DNA of 64,000 nt from Adenophora triphylla var. japonica (GCA_022495995.1 JAFEMH010001288.1:186001-250000), one strand, 5' to 3'; counted from the first letter of the stretch, positions 12,668 through 22,440 are shown. The notes: generated by a model not told the origin, from the sequence alone. A program made the numbers and translations.

Positions 12668-13198
12668 CTCCCTCCATTCTATTATAAACTACACACTTAT
12701 TATTTGCTCGAAAATTAAGGTAAAATGTTAGTTGATTGAGTGTTGTAAGTATGAAAAATGAGGCTGGAGAGAGAAAATGAGTTGTTGTTCTAATTATGAT
12801 ATGCGAGTCCCATTAATATAAATATAATAAATATTTCAATTTTAGAAAGTATATACTCTCTCCGTCCCACCCGACTTAGGACAATTTTTCATTTTGAGTG
12901 TCTCACTCGACTTATAACATCTCAAAAATAGCAAGTTTATATTATTTTTATATTCAATGAGAATCACTTGTTATACTAATAACACCAATCTCCTTACTAT
13001 GCCCCTCAATCGTTCTATTTCATATTTTACTTTTTATACTCACAATACCTCATCTACTCATTCTCTCCTCTTATTATATTAATATTTCTTAATTTATGTG
13101 TCGTAAGAGAAAATTCTAAATTGGGTGAGACGGAGGGAGTAGTTTGTCGTGGGATACCCTGTGAGAAAAGTGTGTAGTTCGTAGTGTGACAGAAAGAG
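12668..13198. mobile_element. Stowaway MITE interrupted by a second Stowaway
   Basis: The left end ctccctccattctattata follows TA (12666-12667). The right end gtgacagaaagag precedes TA (13199-13200). Its two halves pair (aaactacacactta with gtgtgtagttcgtag). It is split by the MITE at 12856-13139. Confidence 0.75.
12856..13139. mobile_element. Stowaway MITE, 284 bp, nested
   Basis: The ends are ctctctccgtcccaccc and gggtgagacggagggag, with TA at 12854-12855 and 13140-13141. It sits inside the Stowaway 12668-13198. Confidence 0.85.
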
Positions 13199-13595
13199 TA
13201 TATTTCTTAAAATTAAATAAATAACACCAAAAGTATCCATGTTGATTATTTTTTTTGGGGAAAAAATCCATATTGATGTTAAAAATAAAAAAAAAGTTGA
13301 CGATAAGGATTAAGAATTGGAGGATCTTGTTAAATTGAATATAAGCCCAATTATTTTGCAAGATATTTTAGTTCTTTTTTTTAAACATTTATTAGGAAAA
13401 CATTAAAAGGACTATTAACAACATCTTCTAGAATTGTCACTATTTTGAAGGGAAAATCTATTTTTTTTTGAAATGAAAGAATACCAAAAGACACTATTCT
13501 CTTTTTATATATATATAGATATATCGAAATTGTCATAAAAATAATAATAAGTGGATAGGGGATAATTGTATAACAAGTGTGTCCCCTATTAAATA

Positions 13596-13873
13596 CTCCC
13601 TCCGTTTCAATAGTAGCTTCCCATTTTGCCATTTTGGGTGTCCCGTTAATAGCTTTCACTTTCCTTTTTTGGCAAAGGAATCTTTACTATTCCCTCCACT
13701 CATTCTCTCTCCTACATTATTTTAATACTCACAACACCATTATAATTTACTATTCCCTCCACTCATTCTCTCTTCTATTTTCAAATTACACTCACAACAT
13801 TTTTTCTTTCCACCCATTTTATTAATTTGCGTGCAAGACAAAAAACGGACAACTTCTATTGGAACGGAGGGAG
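13596..13873. mobile_element. Stowaway MITE, 278 bp
   Basis: The ends are ctccctccgtttcaatag and ctattggaacggagggag, with TA on both sides (13594-13595, 13874-13875). Its left TA is the end of the cctattaaata repeat of the neighbouring MULE-like MITE. Confidence 0.9.
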
Positions 13874-13914
13874 TACTTTCTTCTGCCATTCAAAAAGTAT
13901 AAATTAGTTTTGCA

Positions 13915-14475
13915 TAAAAATTAATGAGAATATTAAGTTTATGTTTACCATATAAGTTAACTATAACTATGACTATTATTAGTTAATTATAATAGTTATT
14001 ATATAAATTACTTATTAATAATATTATTATTAATTGATTATAATAGTTATTCTATATATAATGACTATTATAATTAACTAACACTATTAATAATAATAGT
14101 TAACATATATAGTAATTATTATAATTAACTAATAATAGTAATAATAATAACTAACATATTTATAACTATTATAATCAATTAATAATAATATTATTAATAA
14201 GTAATCTATATGATAACTATTATAATTAACTAATAGTAATAGTCAATTTATATAATAATATTATGATTAATTAATACTCTTAATAGTAATGTTAACCTAT
14301 ATAATAACTATTATAATTAATAGTAATAATTAACTTATATTAATTACTATAATTAACTAATATAAATAGTTAACTATACAATTAATAGTAATAGTTATTT
14401 ATATAGTAACTACTATAGTCACTAATACTATTAATAGTAATAATTAACCTATATAGTAACTAATAGCATTAGATA
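13915..14475. repeat. AT-only-like degenerate array with inverted and direct copies
   Basis: Variants of aactattataattaactaa and their inverses (ttagttaattataatagtt) recur about every 60-90 bp, mixed with taatagtaataataa. It is almost free of G and C, non-coding, and able to form many hairpins. Confidence 0.7.
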
Positions 14476-14499
14476 ATAAGAAGTATATCAAAAGTTATA

Positions 14500-14784
14500 C
14501 TCTCTCCATCTCACCTCAATTGATACTTATTTTTCTTTTGATCCATCCCAACCCAATTGATACTGTCCAAAATGGAAGAGAATCTTCACTATTTTTCCCA
14601 CACATTCTCTCTCCTATTTTACTTTTACACTCACAACATTCTCTCTCCTAACTATTCCTTCCACTCATTCTCTCTCCTATTTTACTTTTACACTCACAAC
14701 ATTCTCTCCCCACTTTTTCTTTTTTACTTTTCCTTTATCTGTGTACCCAAATTTTTGATATCAATTGAACTAGGACGAAGGGAG
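14500..14784. mobile_element. Stowaway MITE, 285 bp
   Basis: The ends are ctctctccatctcacctc and gaactaggacgaagggag, with flanking TA. The interior duplicates the segment cattctctctcctattttac. Confidence 0.85.
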
Positions 14785-14928
14785 TATAGATTGGGATAGT
14801 GACGAGGTGACTTGTTTATAATCAAGATTCTATCTATCAAAGTATGTTTATAATCAAGATTCTATCAAAGTATCAAGTACGTTCACACGTGCCAATTCCA
14901 TATCACTTCTTACCAACTTTAATACATA

Positions 14929-15208
14929 TTCCTTCCGTTTCATCCGAATTAGAATTTTCTCTCCCGACACCAAAAGAAATACTGTTATAATAAAATAAGA
15001 GAGAATGAAGGCAGAAGATATTTTGAGTATGAAAAGTAAAATAAGAGAGAAAATAAGTGGAAGAAATAGTAAGAAAATTATTGTTTTGAGTATTACAAGT
15101 AAGTCTCATTAAATATAATAATAATATAAACTTGTCATTTTAGGATATTATAAATCGAATGCAACACCAAAAATGACAAATTGTTTTAAGTCGGATGGAC
15201 GGAGAGAG
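14929..15208. mobile_element. Stowaway MITE, 280 bp
   Basis: The ends are ttccttccgtttcatccga and tcggatggacggagagag, with TA on each side. Confidence 0.85.
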
Positions 15209-15222
15209 TATATATATATATA

Positions 15223-15507
15223 CTCCCTCCGTCCCGGAACTTACTTCACAAACACTGTTTGCACTGGTTTTAAGGAGGGAGTATTATATTGAAAGTGTTG
15301 TGAGTGTGAAAATAAAATAGGAGAGAGAATAAGTGGAGAGAATAGTAAATTATAATAGTGTTGTGAGTATTAAAATAATGTAGGAGAGAGAATGAGTGGA
15401 GGGAATAGTAAAGATTCCTTTCCATTTTAGGTAAGTTTTAAATGTGTGAAGTAAGTTTTGGGACGCCCAAAAGGGAAAGTGTGAAGATTGTTCCGGGACG
15501 GAGGGAG
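15223..15507. mobile_element. Stowaway MITE, 285 bp
   Basis: The ends are ctccctccgtcccggaac and gttccgggacggagggag, an exact 18-bp inverted repeat, with TA flanks. It lies 14 bp from the previous MITE across a short TA run. Confidence 0.92.
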
Positions 15508-15511
15508 TATA

Positions 15512-15789
15512 TTTCTTCCGTCCCAATAAAAGCTTCACCAATTACCCAAAAGGGCGTACCGTTAGAAGCTTCACCTTTTCTAAAACGACAAAGAATTTTT
15601 ACTATTCCACCCACTAATTCTCTCTCCATTTCACTTTTATACTCGCAACACTTTTCAAATTTATTATTTCCTTCACTCATTCTCTCTCCTATTTTATTTT
15701 TACACTCACAAATTTTTTTCACTTAATTTTTTTCTTAATTTACGTGTTGTTGAGCTAAAACGGTGAAACTTTTATTGAAAAGGACGGAG
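15512..15789. mobile_element. Stowaway MITE, 278 bp
   Basis: The ends are ttcttccgtcccaataaaag and ttttattgaaaaggacggag, with TA flanks. Its left flank is only 4 bp from the preceding MITE, so the two are stacked. Confidence 0.85.
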
Positions 15790-16122
15790 TATAGATTTAA
15801 TTAATCATATAGAGTCTAAACTCCAAATAAAGTTTTCAAAGTACCAAACAGAAAGGGCTGATAACCAAGGACTTAAAGCATAATTTGGGACAGACAAGAA
15901 ATTTACGATATAAACCCTATGGTTTTAGTGTTTGGCATCGTGGGTCCATCTTAGACTTGTGTGAAATAAGGGCCAGTTGGATCTCGAGTAACGTGAACCG
16001 TACGAGAACATTTGTCGCGTCCACATCGAGAAAACATTTTTAACTTTACACGGACTCTTCTGTCAAATCCAATCTAAGGTAATACTCCAAAATTAAATAC
16101 TCCATTCTCTTATTAAAAAAAA
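15790..16122. other. Gene-free spacer
   Basis: No gene or repeat is recognised. It contains an ordinary mixed sequence (about 15840-16080) that could be single-copy intergenic DNA. Confidence 0.5.
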
Positions 16123-17542
16123 CTAGCAGTACCCCCGTGCGATGCTCGGACAGTTACTAACGCATAACTGATCGAAATCGAAATAAATACAAAAGAAAAT
16201 AGAGATGTTTGACATTGCAAAACAATTATTTGAAAATTATATTGCCTCAATGAATTTACTTGTCTCAAAAAATAATATTTATTTTTTGACAAATGAAAAT
16301 ACAAACATTATAAAGATTAATTTTCTCAAAATAATACCACTTCGGATATACTTAAGTTGTTAAAAAAAATAATGTCATATTTTGAAACGAAGGCACTAAC
16401 ATTACAATATTTCAAAAATGAATATTACTTTCGATTCGAAATGAATAACCCAAAAATAATACTACATTTTTTTTTTAAAAAAATGAGCATTGCTTCCTTC
16501 AGCCCAATGAATATTTTAAAAATTAATACTACTTCATTCGCCTCTGCAATTAATGTTTGTAATGTTAGTGTCTTCGTCTAAAAATATTACATTAAATTTT
16601 TAGAAGAAAAAAGTAGTATTATTTTTTAAAATGTTCATTGAGACGAAAGAAGCAATGTTAATTTTTTTTTTGGACATATAAAAAAATTCTATTTTTTAAC
16701 AAAAAAAAATTCATTCAATTCAAAAAATGAATATTACTTTCATCCCATAATTAATACTACTTTCTATATAAAAAAAAAAATTATTTCCTTTGCCTCAATG
16801 AATTAACTTGTCTCAAAAAGTAATATTTATTTTTTGACACAAAGATACGAAGATACGAACATTATAAACATTAATTTTTACAAAATAATACTACTTCGGG
16901 TAAAAAAATAAAGTAATATATTCGTACCAAGGAATATTTTATAAAATAGTACTTAATATGTTTAAAAAGTTAATGTAAAATTTTGAAACGAAAGAAATAA
17001 CATTACAAACATTAATGTATATTTAAAAAGTAAACTAATGATTATTATTATTATCATTTATAATAAAAATATATAATTCACACTTAATTAATTTGCAAAA
17101 AAAAGATATTGAAAAATAAAAAAGAAAAATTAAGGTAGGATAATTAAGAAATTTATATTTAAAAAATAGTGAATTTTTTTTTTGTCCAAATTTAATGAAA
17201 TTAGTCTCTAATTAAAGAGGAAAAAAAATTATGAATTTTGGTGTAAAATTTTTTTAAAAATTTTTTTTTTTTTTATAAAATAATTGAGGTCAAAAAAATA
17301 GGAGGAAAAAGAAAAATCCGAAAATAAACCAGCCAATCAGAGCGCGCCACGTGTCGTGGCTTAAAAAAAAAAAATTATACGCGTCACACGCGCCTTTCCG
17401 GCGCGTGTGGCACACGCGCCCACTACCCGATTGACACGTGTCCCTTCCGCCTTGATTATTGCCAAAATGCCACTGTGTGAAATTACGAAAATGCCCCTGG
17501 CATTTTGGCTCCAAGACTGTGCTGTTGTTATATTACTTTAGA
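16123..17542 (-). mobile_element. Non-autonomous Helitron, 1.42 kb, minus orientation
   Basis: On the minus strand the 5' end reads TCTAAAGTAATATAACAAC (from 17542), followed by a stretch with CCAAAATGCC and GGGGCATTTTCG. The 3' end has hairpin CCGAGCATCGCACGG (16149-16135) and CTAG (16126-16123). The flanks are A (16122) and T (17543). The interior shares catttataataaaaatat, cttcacacttaattaatt-like and gtctctaattaaagagg segments with the 59.5-64 kb region. Within it, 17380-17420 has the GC palindrome cgcgcctttccggcgcg. No Rep/helicase gene is present. Confidence 0.75.
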
Positions 17543-17544
17543 TA

Positions 17545-17795
17545 CTCCCTCCGTGCCCTGATTAAGTATTATATAGAATTTTTAATCCGATACGGAGATA
17601 AAAATAAAAAGTGATAAAGGTAATGTGTTGTGAGTGTAAAAGTAAAATAGGAGAGAGAATGAGTGGAGAGAATAGTAAATTTAAAAAGTGTTGTGAGTAG
17701 AAAGAAGTGGATCTCATTTTCATTTTGAAAAATTATTAATTATTGTGGGATACCAAAAAGGAATTTTTTTTGATATATTTGTGGGACGGAGGGAG
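17545..17795. mobile_element. Stowaway MITE, 251 bp
   Basis: The ends are ctccctccgtgccctgatt and gtgggacggagggag, with TA flanks. It directly abuts the Helitron end at 17542. Confidence 0.88.
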
Positions 17796-17892
17796 TATTT
17801 TGCATAAAAATTTAAATTAAGAAAAATTGTATAATGATACAAGTATTACGAATACGAAAAGTGAAATATATGAGAGAAAGTTAGGGTAGGAA

Positions 17893-18061
17893 TCTATAGT
17901 ATAAAACACAACGAGTCTGCTACAGTACTATGAACAGTATCAAATGTAAAATTTCCCATTTTATCCTCACTAAGTTGTCCCTTCCCCATTTTGCCCTCAA
18001 TTTTTTTTTTAAATTAAAAAAAAAAAAAAAACCTGTGTCCTCGGACACGGGCTTTTACTAG
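17893..18061 (+). mobile_element. Miniature Helitron, 169 bp
   Basis: The 5' end is TCTATAGTATAAAACACAAC, the standard plant Helitron start. The 3' end has the hairpin cctgtgtcctcggacacggg, then cttttaCTAG, followed by T; A precedes the 5' TC. It keeps both terminal signals with almost nothing between them. Confidence 0.75.
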
Positions 18062-18182
18062 TAAGTGTATATAAGGTGTTAGTATGATAAGTGAATCGTA
18101 TAATAAACAAGTATTAAAAAATTTTGGTACGTAGCTACATATTTCGATACGTTGATACAAATTTTTCGTGTGGAACACAGAT

Positions 18183-18569
18183 TTAGTGCAAAATTTGTTC
18201 AGCAGCAGAAGTATAAAATACGTGTAGCAGAGGTACATAGTTCACGCAATTGAATGATGCAGATGACATTAAGAGGCAGAAGAGAAACTTGTTCTCCATT
18301 AGCAGTGGGATAACGAAAATTGGTGGTCGCCTGATAAGTGCGAGATATGGGGGATTACCCAAAAAGCTAACTTGGTAACTTGGAGGTATATTGTTGTACA
18401 CCACATATAACACTTTCGCATATGATTCCTGAAAAGTAGTAGTATTAGATAGTAGTATTAGATGCGAAGGTGACGAAGCAAGAAGGCCACGTTGAGAAGT
18501 GAAAACTGTCTCAATAATTGATATGTTGATCGTGGGTTGATGGGTCACACTGGCCGACAAAATGGACAT
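18183..18569 (-). CDS. Unrecognised 128-codon reading frame (doubtful gene)
   Basis: An open frame starts MSILSASVTHQPTIN and has hydrophobic stretches (for example IFVIPLLMENKFLFCLLMSS). No domain, intron signals or family are recognised. It lies upstream of what looks like a Copia 3' end (18908), so it may be part of a degraded retrotransposon rather than a host gene. Chance origin is possible. Confidence 0.2.
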   Translation of the reverse strand: MSILSASVTHQPTINISIIETVFTSQRGLLASSPSHLILLSNTTTFQESYAKVLYVVYNNIPPSYQVSFLGNPPYLALIRRPPIFVIPLLMENKFLFCLLMSSASFNCVNYVPLLHVFYTSAAEQILH

Positions 18570-18907
18570 GAAATCAACGACATCAACATGAGAGAATCCA
18601 CCGAAACTAGAGATGTGATCGGTTGCTTGACAGACATGAAAAGACGAAGACTATTTTAGCATGTTGTTATCACATTGATCATAGGTGATTATTTGAACAC
18701 GAAGCAGGGTGGTTGAAAAAAGAATTACGCCAGTGAAGATTCAAGGCAAGAAATCTTGGCAACAGGTTGAAGGCTCGTTCACTTCAACTAGTATTGGTGG
18801 ATTGGTGCAGTCGCAAAAGGGATTGGCGACAGTGATTGTATGTCATTATTGGATGGGAGATTGACGAATGTAGTCGCATGAGTTAGTTTAGTATACAAGT
18901 GAAAGAT
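18570..18907 (+). other. Probable internal 3' end of a degraded Copia element
   Basis: The last part (gtatacaagtgaaagat) resembles the segment and purine tract that precede Copia 3' LTRs, directly before a TGTTGGG start. No coding domain is recognised. Confidence 0.35.
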
Positions 18908-19130
18908 TGTTGGGTTGTCAAGTCAAAGCCAAAAAGGAAAAGGAAATAGAATTTTAAATAATTTTATGAATCCTTTGGATTCCTTGTTTGAGTAGGTTTA
19001 GGAAATAATAGTATATTTGGGTTTCCTAGTTAGATTAGATTTAGACTTATATACTATATATAATCAAGTGATGGTTATAGTAATTGTGTGCTAGAAAAAT
19101 TAGACAGATAAATTATATGAGATTCACAAA
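18908..19130 (+). repeat. Possible LTR remnant (Copia type)
   Basis: It begins tgttgggttgtcaagtc after a purine tract and contains tttcctagttagattagat and a TATA-like tatactatatataatc, features common in Copia LTRs. The right end (perhaps gagattcaca) is a guess, and no partner LTR is in the window. Confidence 0.35.
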
Positions 19131-19588
19131 CAGAGTCAAAGACATTGGTAGCTATTCGGTGTGCCCATCGGGGCATTCCATGAATGGCCTGAGTTATGTC
19201 TAGGAGTTGTATGGGTGGTGTATGTTTATATAGAGAAAGTGATAATTTCGTAGGGAAGTGCATGTGCTTTGAATGTAGGAATTTTTACCAATAAGACCTT
19301 GACATAGGGTGAAATTTGCCAATAAAAACAGTACATTTCGAATTCTACCTTAGGATCCAAGAGTTAAATTCAAAACGACCGTAGAGTCCCTAACCCTATT
19401 TATAACAATTTAAATGGCCAAACTGCCCCTACTCTTTCTTTCTCTCTCTCTATTGCGCAATCTCCTCTTCTCTCTAATCGCAATTCCTTTTTCTCTCTCT
19501 ATCTCTATGCGTTCGGTGGCAACGAAGAACGTTGAACAGAAGGTTGCTGTTCGAATGTGGACCCTAATTCGAAATCTTCTCTTGCTCC

Positions 19589-19732
19589 ATGCCTATCAAC
19601 GGCAACAGCCAAAGGCAGCGGCGGCTGAAGGTTGATGTTCTTATTAGCGAAGGCGTTGATAGCAGCATCACTCTTCGTCTCCTTCACGCCGCCGACTATT
19701 CCTGCACCGATTTCTACCTCAAAATCTGCTAG
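19589..19732 (+). pseudogene. Fragment resembling plant tRNA 2-thiouridylase (MnmA/TrmU), captured by the MULE
   Basis: A 47-codon frame from ATG 19589 to TAG 19730-19732 encodes LKVDVLISEGVDSS, then LRLLHAADYSC and FYLKI. This matches the N-terminal PP-loop of organellar MnmA enzymes, which thiolate U34 of certain tRNAs using ATP; the family motif is SGGVDSS. Here the first glycine is replaced (SEGVDSS) and the frame ends just where the catalytic domain should continue. It is therefore a truncated, non-functional fragment. A downstream segment (19760-19960) stays open but was not identified. Identification is from memory of the family motif. Confidence 0.55.
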
Positions 19733-20269
19733 TATATAAAGACTAAATTGTGATTTGAATTGATGCAGGATGAAACAGAGTGCTCCTCATCCACATTTCA
19801 CATCGAAAATACGAGTCCTCCGTCTGCATCACAAGGCTACGAAGGCAGTACTTGGTCGAGATCCCTCGGACCGCCGTCGACGAAGTTAAGCCGATCGGAG
19901 AGAGTCCTAGAAATTAGCAACGGCACCGGGGAATTCACTGGAAAGCACAATGGCCATTGATGATAAAGGCAATCCAAGATGATGGTTGGGATATGCAAAA
20001 TTGAATAGAGGAGGGCCACCGTTAGCTAACGAATTGATTCTCTACTAACTTTACACGTAGTTACTTTGACAACGATTTTCAAACCGTACTCATTTGTTTG
20101 TTGTGATACTATAATTTTACCTAATGAGATTACCCGTTTTCTTCATTTTTCCCCTTTTTAGTCATTGATTTTAATGTACTTTCTGGTTGTTATTTGATGA
20201 CTCTTTATCATAAAACTGAAGAGGTATACTACCTACATAAAATAATAATACAATTTTTTTGTGACAAAA

Positions 20270-20860
20270 TTAGTTATAAACTGAGAATTCTATTTTACAT
20301 TAATGTTTTATAGGTTTTAATAGTTGTTCATTCTTATACATTGTTTGTGATATAACTGTGATGTGTATTTCACAGTTATTTTGCTTAAACAACTGATAAG
20401 TTTTTGAACTGTTAGGTGTATTTCACAGTTTAGTGAATAACTAATATTTCTCATGAAATTTGAACACAAGTTTTGGTGTAAATAACTGTGAATTCTATTT
20501 CACAGTTATTTAAATAACTGTTAAATAGAATTTGTTTATATTATAACTGTGTTGGTTTATGTTATAAACTGAGAATTCTATTTCACATTAATGTTTCATA
20601 GGTTTTCACAATTGTTCATCCTTATACATTGTTTGTGAAATAACTGTGATGTGTATTTCAAATTTTTATATAACTGTGAAATAGAATTCTCAGTTTATAA
20701 ATGTGAAAACCATTATACAGTTATACTCATTAAAACTGTGAAATAGAATTCTCAGTTTATGAATGTGAAAACCATTATACAGTTATAATCATCAAAATTG
20801 TGAAATAGAATTCTCAGTTTATAAATGTGAAAACCATTATACAGTTATACTCATGTGTGA
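20270..20860. repeat. Direct and inverted repeats inside the MULE
   Basis: Three copies of a 62-bp unit (from about 20672, 20734 and 20796) share gtgaaatagaattctcagtt and aaccattatacagttata. Two inverted copies of its core (aactgagaattctattt, near 20279 and 20564) begin a longer duplicated segment with ttcttatacattgtttgtga or near variants. It is non-coding. Confidence 0.85.
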
Positions 20861-21268
20861 ACAAATGATAAATTATTTTCTCAGATTTTTACAAGTGAAA
20901 AATAATTTTATTTTATTTATAAATTTTGAAATATATGATAAGTAAACTTGTTTGATTTGTCTTGGCAATGTGATTAAAACAGTGGTTTCAGATTATTTTT
21001 CGACTTTTAGATTTTGAAATATTGTATTTTAAAAATTTAAGAGAAAAAAAAAGGAAGAGAGAGAAAAGGAGAGAGAAAGAAAGTACAAGTACGTGTGGGT
21101 GTGGCAAAGGGGCATTCTGGTTCAGCAAAAATACAGGAAATTATTGACGAGTTTCAAAGACATCTGATTTTATTGTTCGTTTTCATTTATCTTAGGGGCT
21201 TATTGGTTTAAGCCTCTTGAATGTAACACCATATATTATGATATTATTGTGGCTTGATACTGCCCCAG

Positions 21269-21316
21269 ATGTAGTCCAATTGTTGAATAAACATGTAGTC
21301 CAATTGTTGAATAAAC
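21269..21316. repeat. 24-bp tandem duplication
   Basis: The unit atgtagtccaattgttgaat, continuing aaac, occurs twice in tandem without mismatch. Confidence 0.9.
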
Positions 21317-21550
21317 AGTATGAACAAATCTTGTATTTCTTAATTTTTATTACTTTTAATACAGATGGTACACAAATGTTATCTTGTCCTCATACACTTA
21401 ATATGAGACAAGTACGGATCGAAAACTATCGATTTCCCAACATAACCACCTGTTTGACCATTAGTTCAAATTCGATTTCTTATGTGCATCACTAATATTT
21501 TCCAAGCGGCTTTACCATAGACCTACATGTTGAAAGCCAATTGTCATGTA

Positions 21551-21676
21551 CTCTCTCCTCCCTCCCTAAACGAATTTCTAAATGAATGTCGACTTTCTTT
21601 TTCAATTTTTTCTTCGTCAAAAGCAAATTTGATTTTTTTTTTCCCGACATTCATTTAGGGAATAAGCGAGAGTGTG
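21551..21676. mobile_element. Short foldback element, possibly MITE-derived
   Basis: The left arm contains ccctaaacgaatttctaa and aatgaatgtcg; the right arm contains cgacattcatttaggg and agcgagag. The ends (ctctctcctcc / gcgagag) are loosely Stowaway-like. No clear TA duplication was fixed. Confidence 0.4.
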
Positions 21677-21711
21677 TACCTGGAAGAATACAATTCAAAT
21701 TCTTTAGCAGC

Positions 21712-22346
21712 TTACACCATCTGCTGGACAGTAGATATATAATCTTGTTCCTCTGGGTTAACCAAGGTTCTAAAAAGCGCTAGGCGGATGCTAGGCGGCG
21801 GAGCTGGGCCTAGCGCCTAGGCGGGGACTAGTCGGGGACTAATCGGGATTAGTCGGGATTAGTCAGCACCTAGGCGGGGCTTAGAACTAGGCGTTGGAGA
21901 GGGGCCTAGCGCCTAGGCGGGGCCTAGGCGCCCTTAGGCGGGGTCTTTTAGAACAGTGGGGTTAACTATCCCCTTCTCAAGGTCTATGACTGGAAATGGA
22001 GTCACAATGCCACATACAGGAGAACTATCTCCACTGCTCTCTCTTCCTGTGGAAATATTGAGTAAAATATACCCTATAATTACAGATTAGTAAACAATTT
22101 CTGGTTAGGGAAGGACCCAAATCAAATATTAAAAACAATAGTAAAACCACAGAAACCCAAATTTCCCCATGCGTGTCTAAAACTAACTCTTTATGTGCTT
22201 TCTTCACCAAATACGCAGCAATTTCCTCTTTACTAACCTTTTTCTCGGATGTATACGAAAGGGGGGGGGGGGAAGCTCTTCTTCTTTCGGTCATCCTCTC
22301 TGCTCCCAGAGTCATCCAAGTTGAGTGATTGATTATGCATACATTT
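21712..22346 (-). pseudogene. Two 3' exons of an unidentified protein-coding gene, the last split by a hAT insertion
   Basis: On the minus strand an exon runs 22346-22238 (109 nt) between a cag acceptor (tgtgtcag) and an aag|gttagt donor. It encodes HNQSLNLDDSGSREDD and SFPPPPFVYIREK, with a 12-C run kept in frame. The next exon starts at 22046 after tttccacag and continues in the same frame across the junction: RESSGDSSPVCGIVTPFPVI, then DLEKGIV. It is cut at 21966 by the hAT (21763-21958). If the hAT is ignored the frame continues (NPEEQDYISTVQQMV) to TAA at 21714-21712; gtgtaag there could also be a donor. The phase match is strong evidence for real exons. I do not recognise the protein; with the hAT in place the frame soon stops. 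Confidence 0.5.
21763..21958. mobile_element. Small hAT element, 196 bp, GC-rich
   Basis: The 8-bp target duplication gggttaac is perfect (21755-21762, 21959-21966). The inverted termini are caaggttctaaaaa and, read inward from the right, cactgttctaaaag. The body is made of cctaggcg and ggcgctag-type words (gcgcctaggcgggg), a composition shared by a widespread plant repeat family. It is non-coding. Confidence 0.85.
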
Positions 22347-22440
22347 CTGACACATGAATGAATAAAACAGAGTTAAATTACAAATCAGACTAAATTTTCA
22401 GAAATGGTCCAAAGCAGTAAATCTAATGAGCATAGGAAAC

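Larger units (their letters stand above)
11591..13519 (-). mobile_element. Non-autonomous Helitron, minus orientation
   Basis: Read on the minus strand it begins TCTATATATATATAAAAAG (5' end at 13519) and ends with hairpin CCATGCAACGCATGG (11617-11603), a short AT spacer and CTAG (11594-11591). The flanks are A at 11590 and T at 13520, the A|T insertion site expected of Helitrons. It has no Rep/helicase coding. It contains two nested Stowaways and a 29-T run (12469-12497). Confidence 0.65.
11552..13584. mobile_element. Small MULE-like MITE split by a Helitron
   Basis: The inverted termini are caattatcccctatccact (11561 on) and agtggataggggataattg (ending near 13569). Both sides are flanked by the same 11 bp, cctattaaata (11541-11551 and 13585-13595), a length typical of Mutator-like target duplications. 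Removing the Helitron leaves about 104 bp. The outermost bases of the two termini do not match well, so the exact ends are uncertain. Confidence 0.55.
19278..21216. mobile_element. Mutator-like element with captured sequence (Pack-MULE candidate), 1.94 kb
   Basis: The 9-bp target duplication ttgaatgta is perfect (19269-19277, 21217-21225). The inverted termini match over about 60 bp: ttttaccaataagacc at the left, and read inward from the right ttaaaccaataagcccc. The element has no transposase. It carries GC-richer, exon-like sequence at about 19420-20040 and internal repeats at about 20270-20850, and both terminal regions are followed inward by a CT- or GA-rich tract. Confidence 0.8.

Noticed and set aside
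13915..14475. Centromeric-type satellite
   Set aside because: Units vary in length and sequence and the array is only about 560 bp; better described as a local degenerate AT repeat.
22025..22315. 96-codon minus-strand frame starting MTLGAERMTERRRASPPP
   Set aside because: Overlaps the exon at 22346-22238 in another frame. Only the other frame joins in phase with the downstream exon, so this is a shadow.
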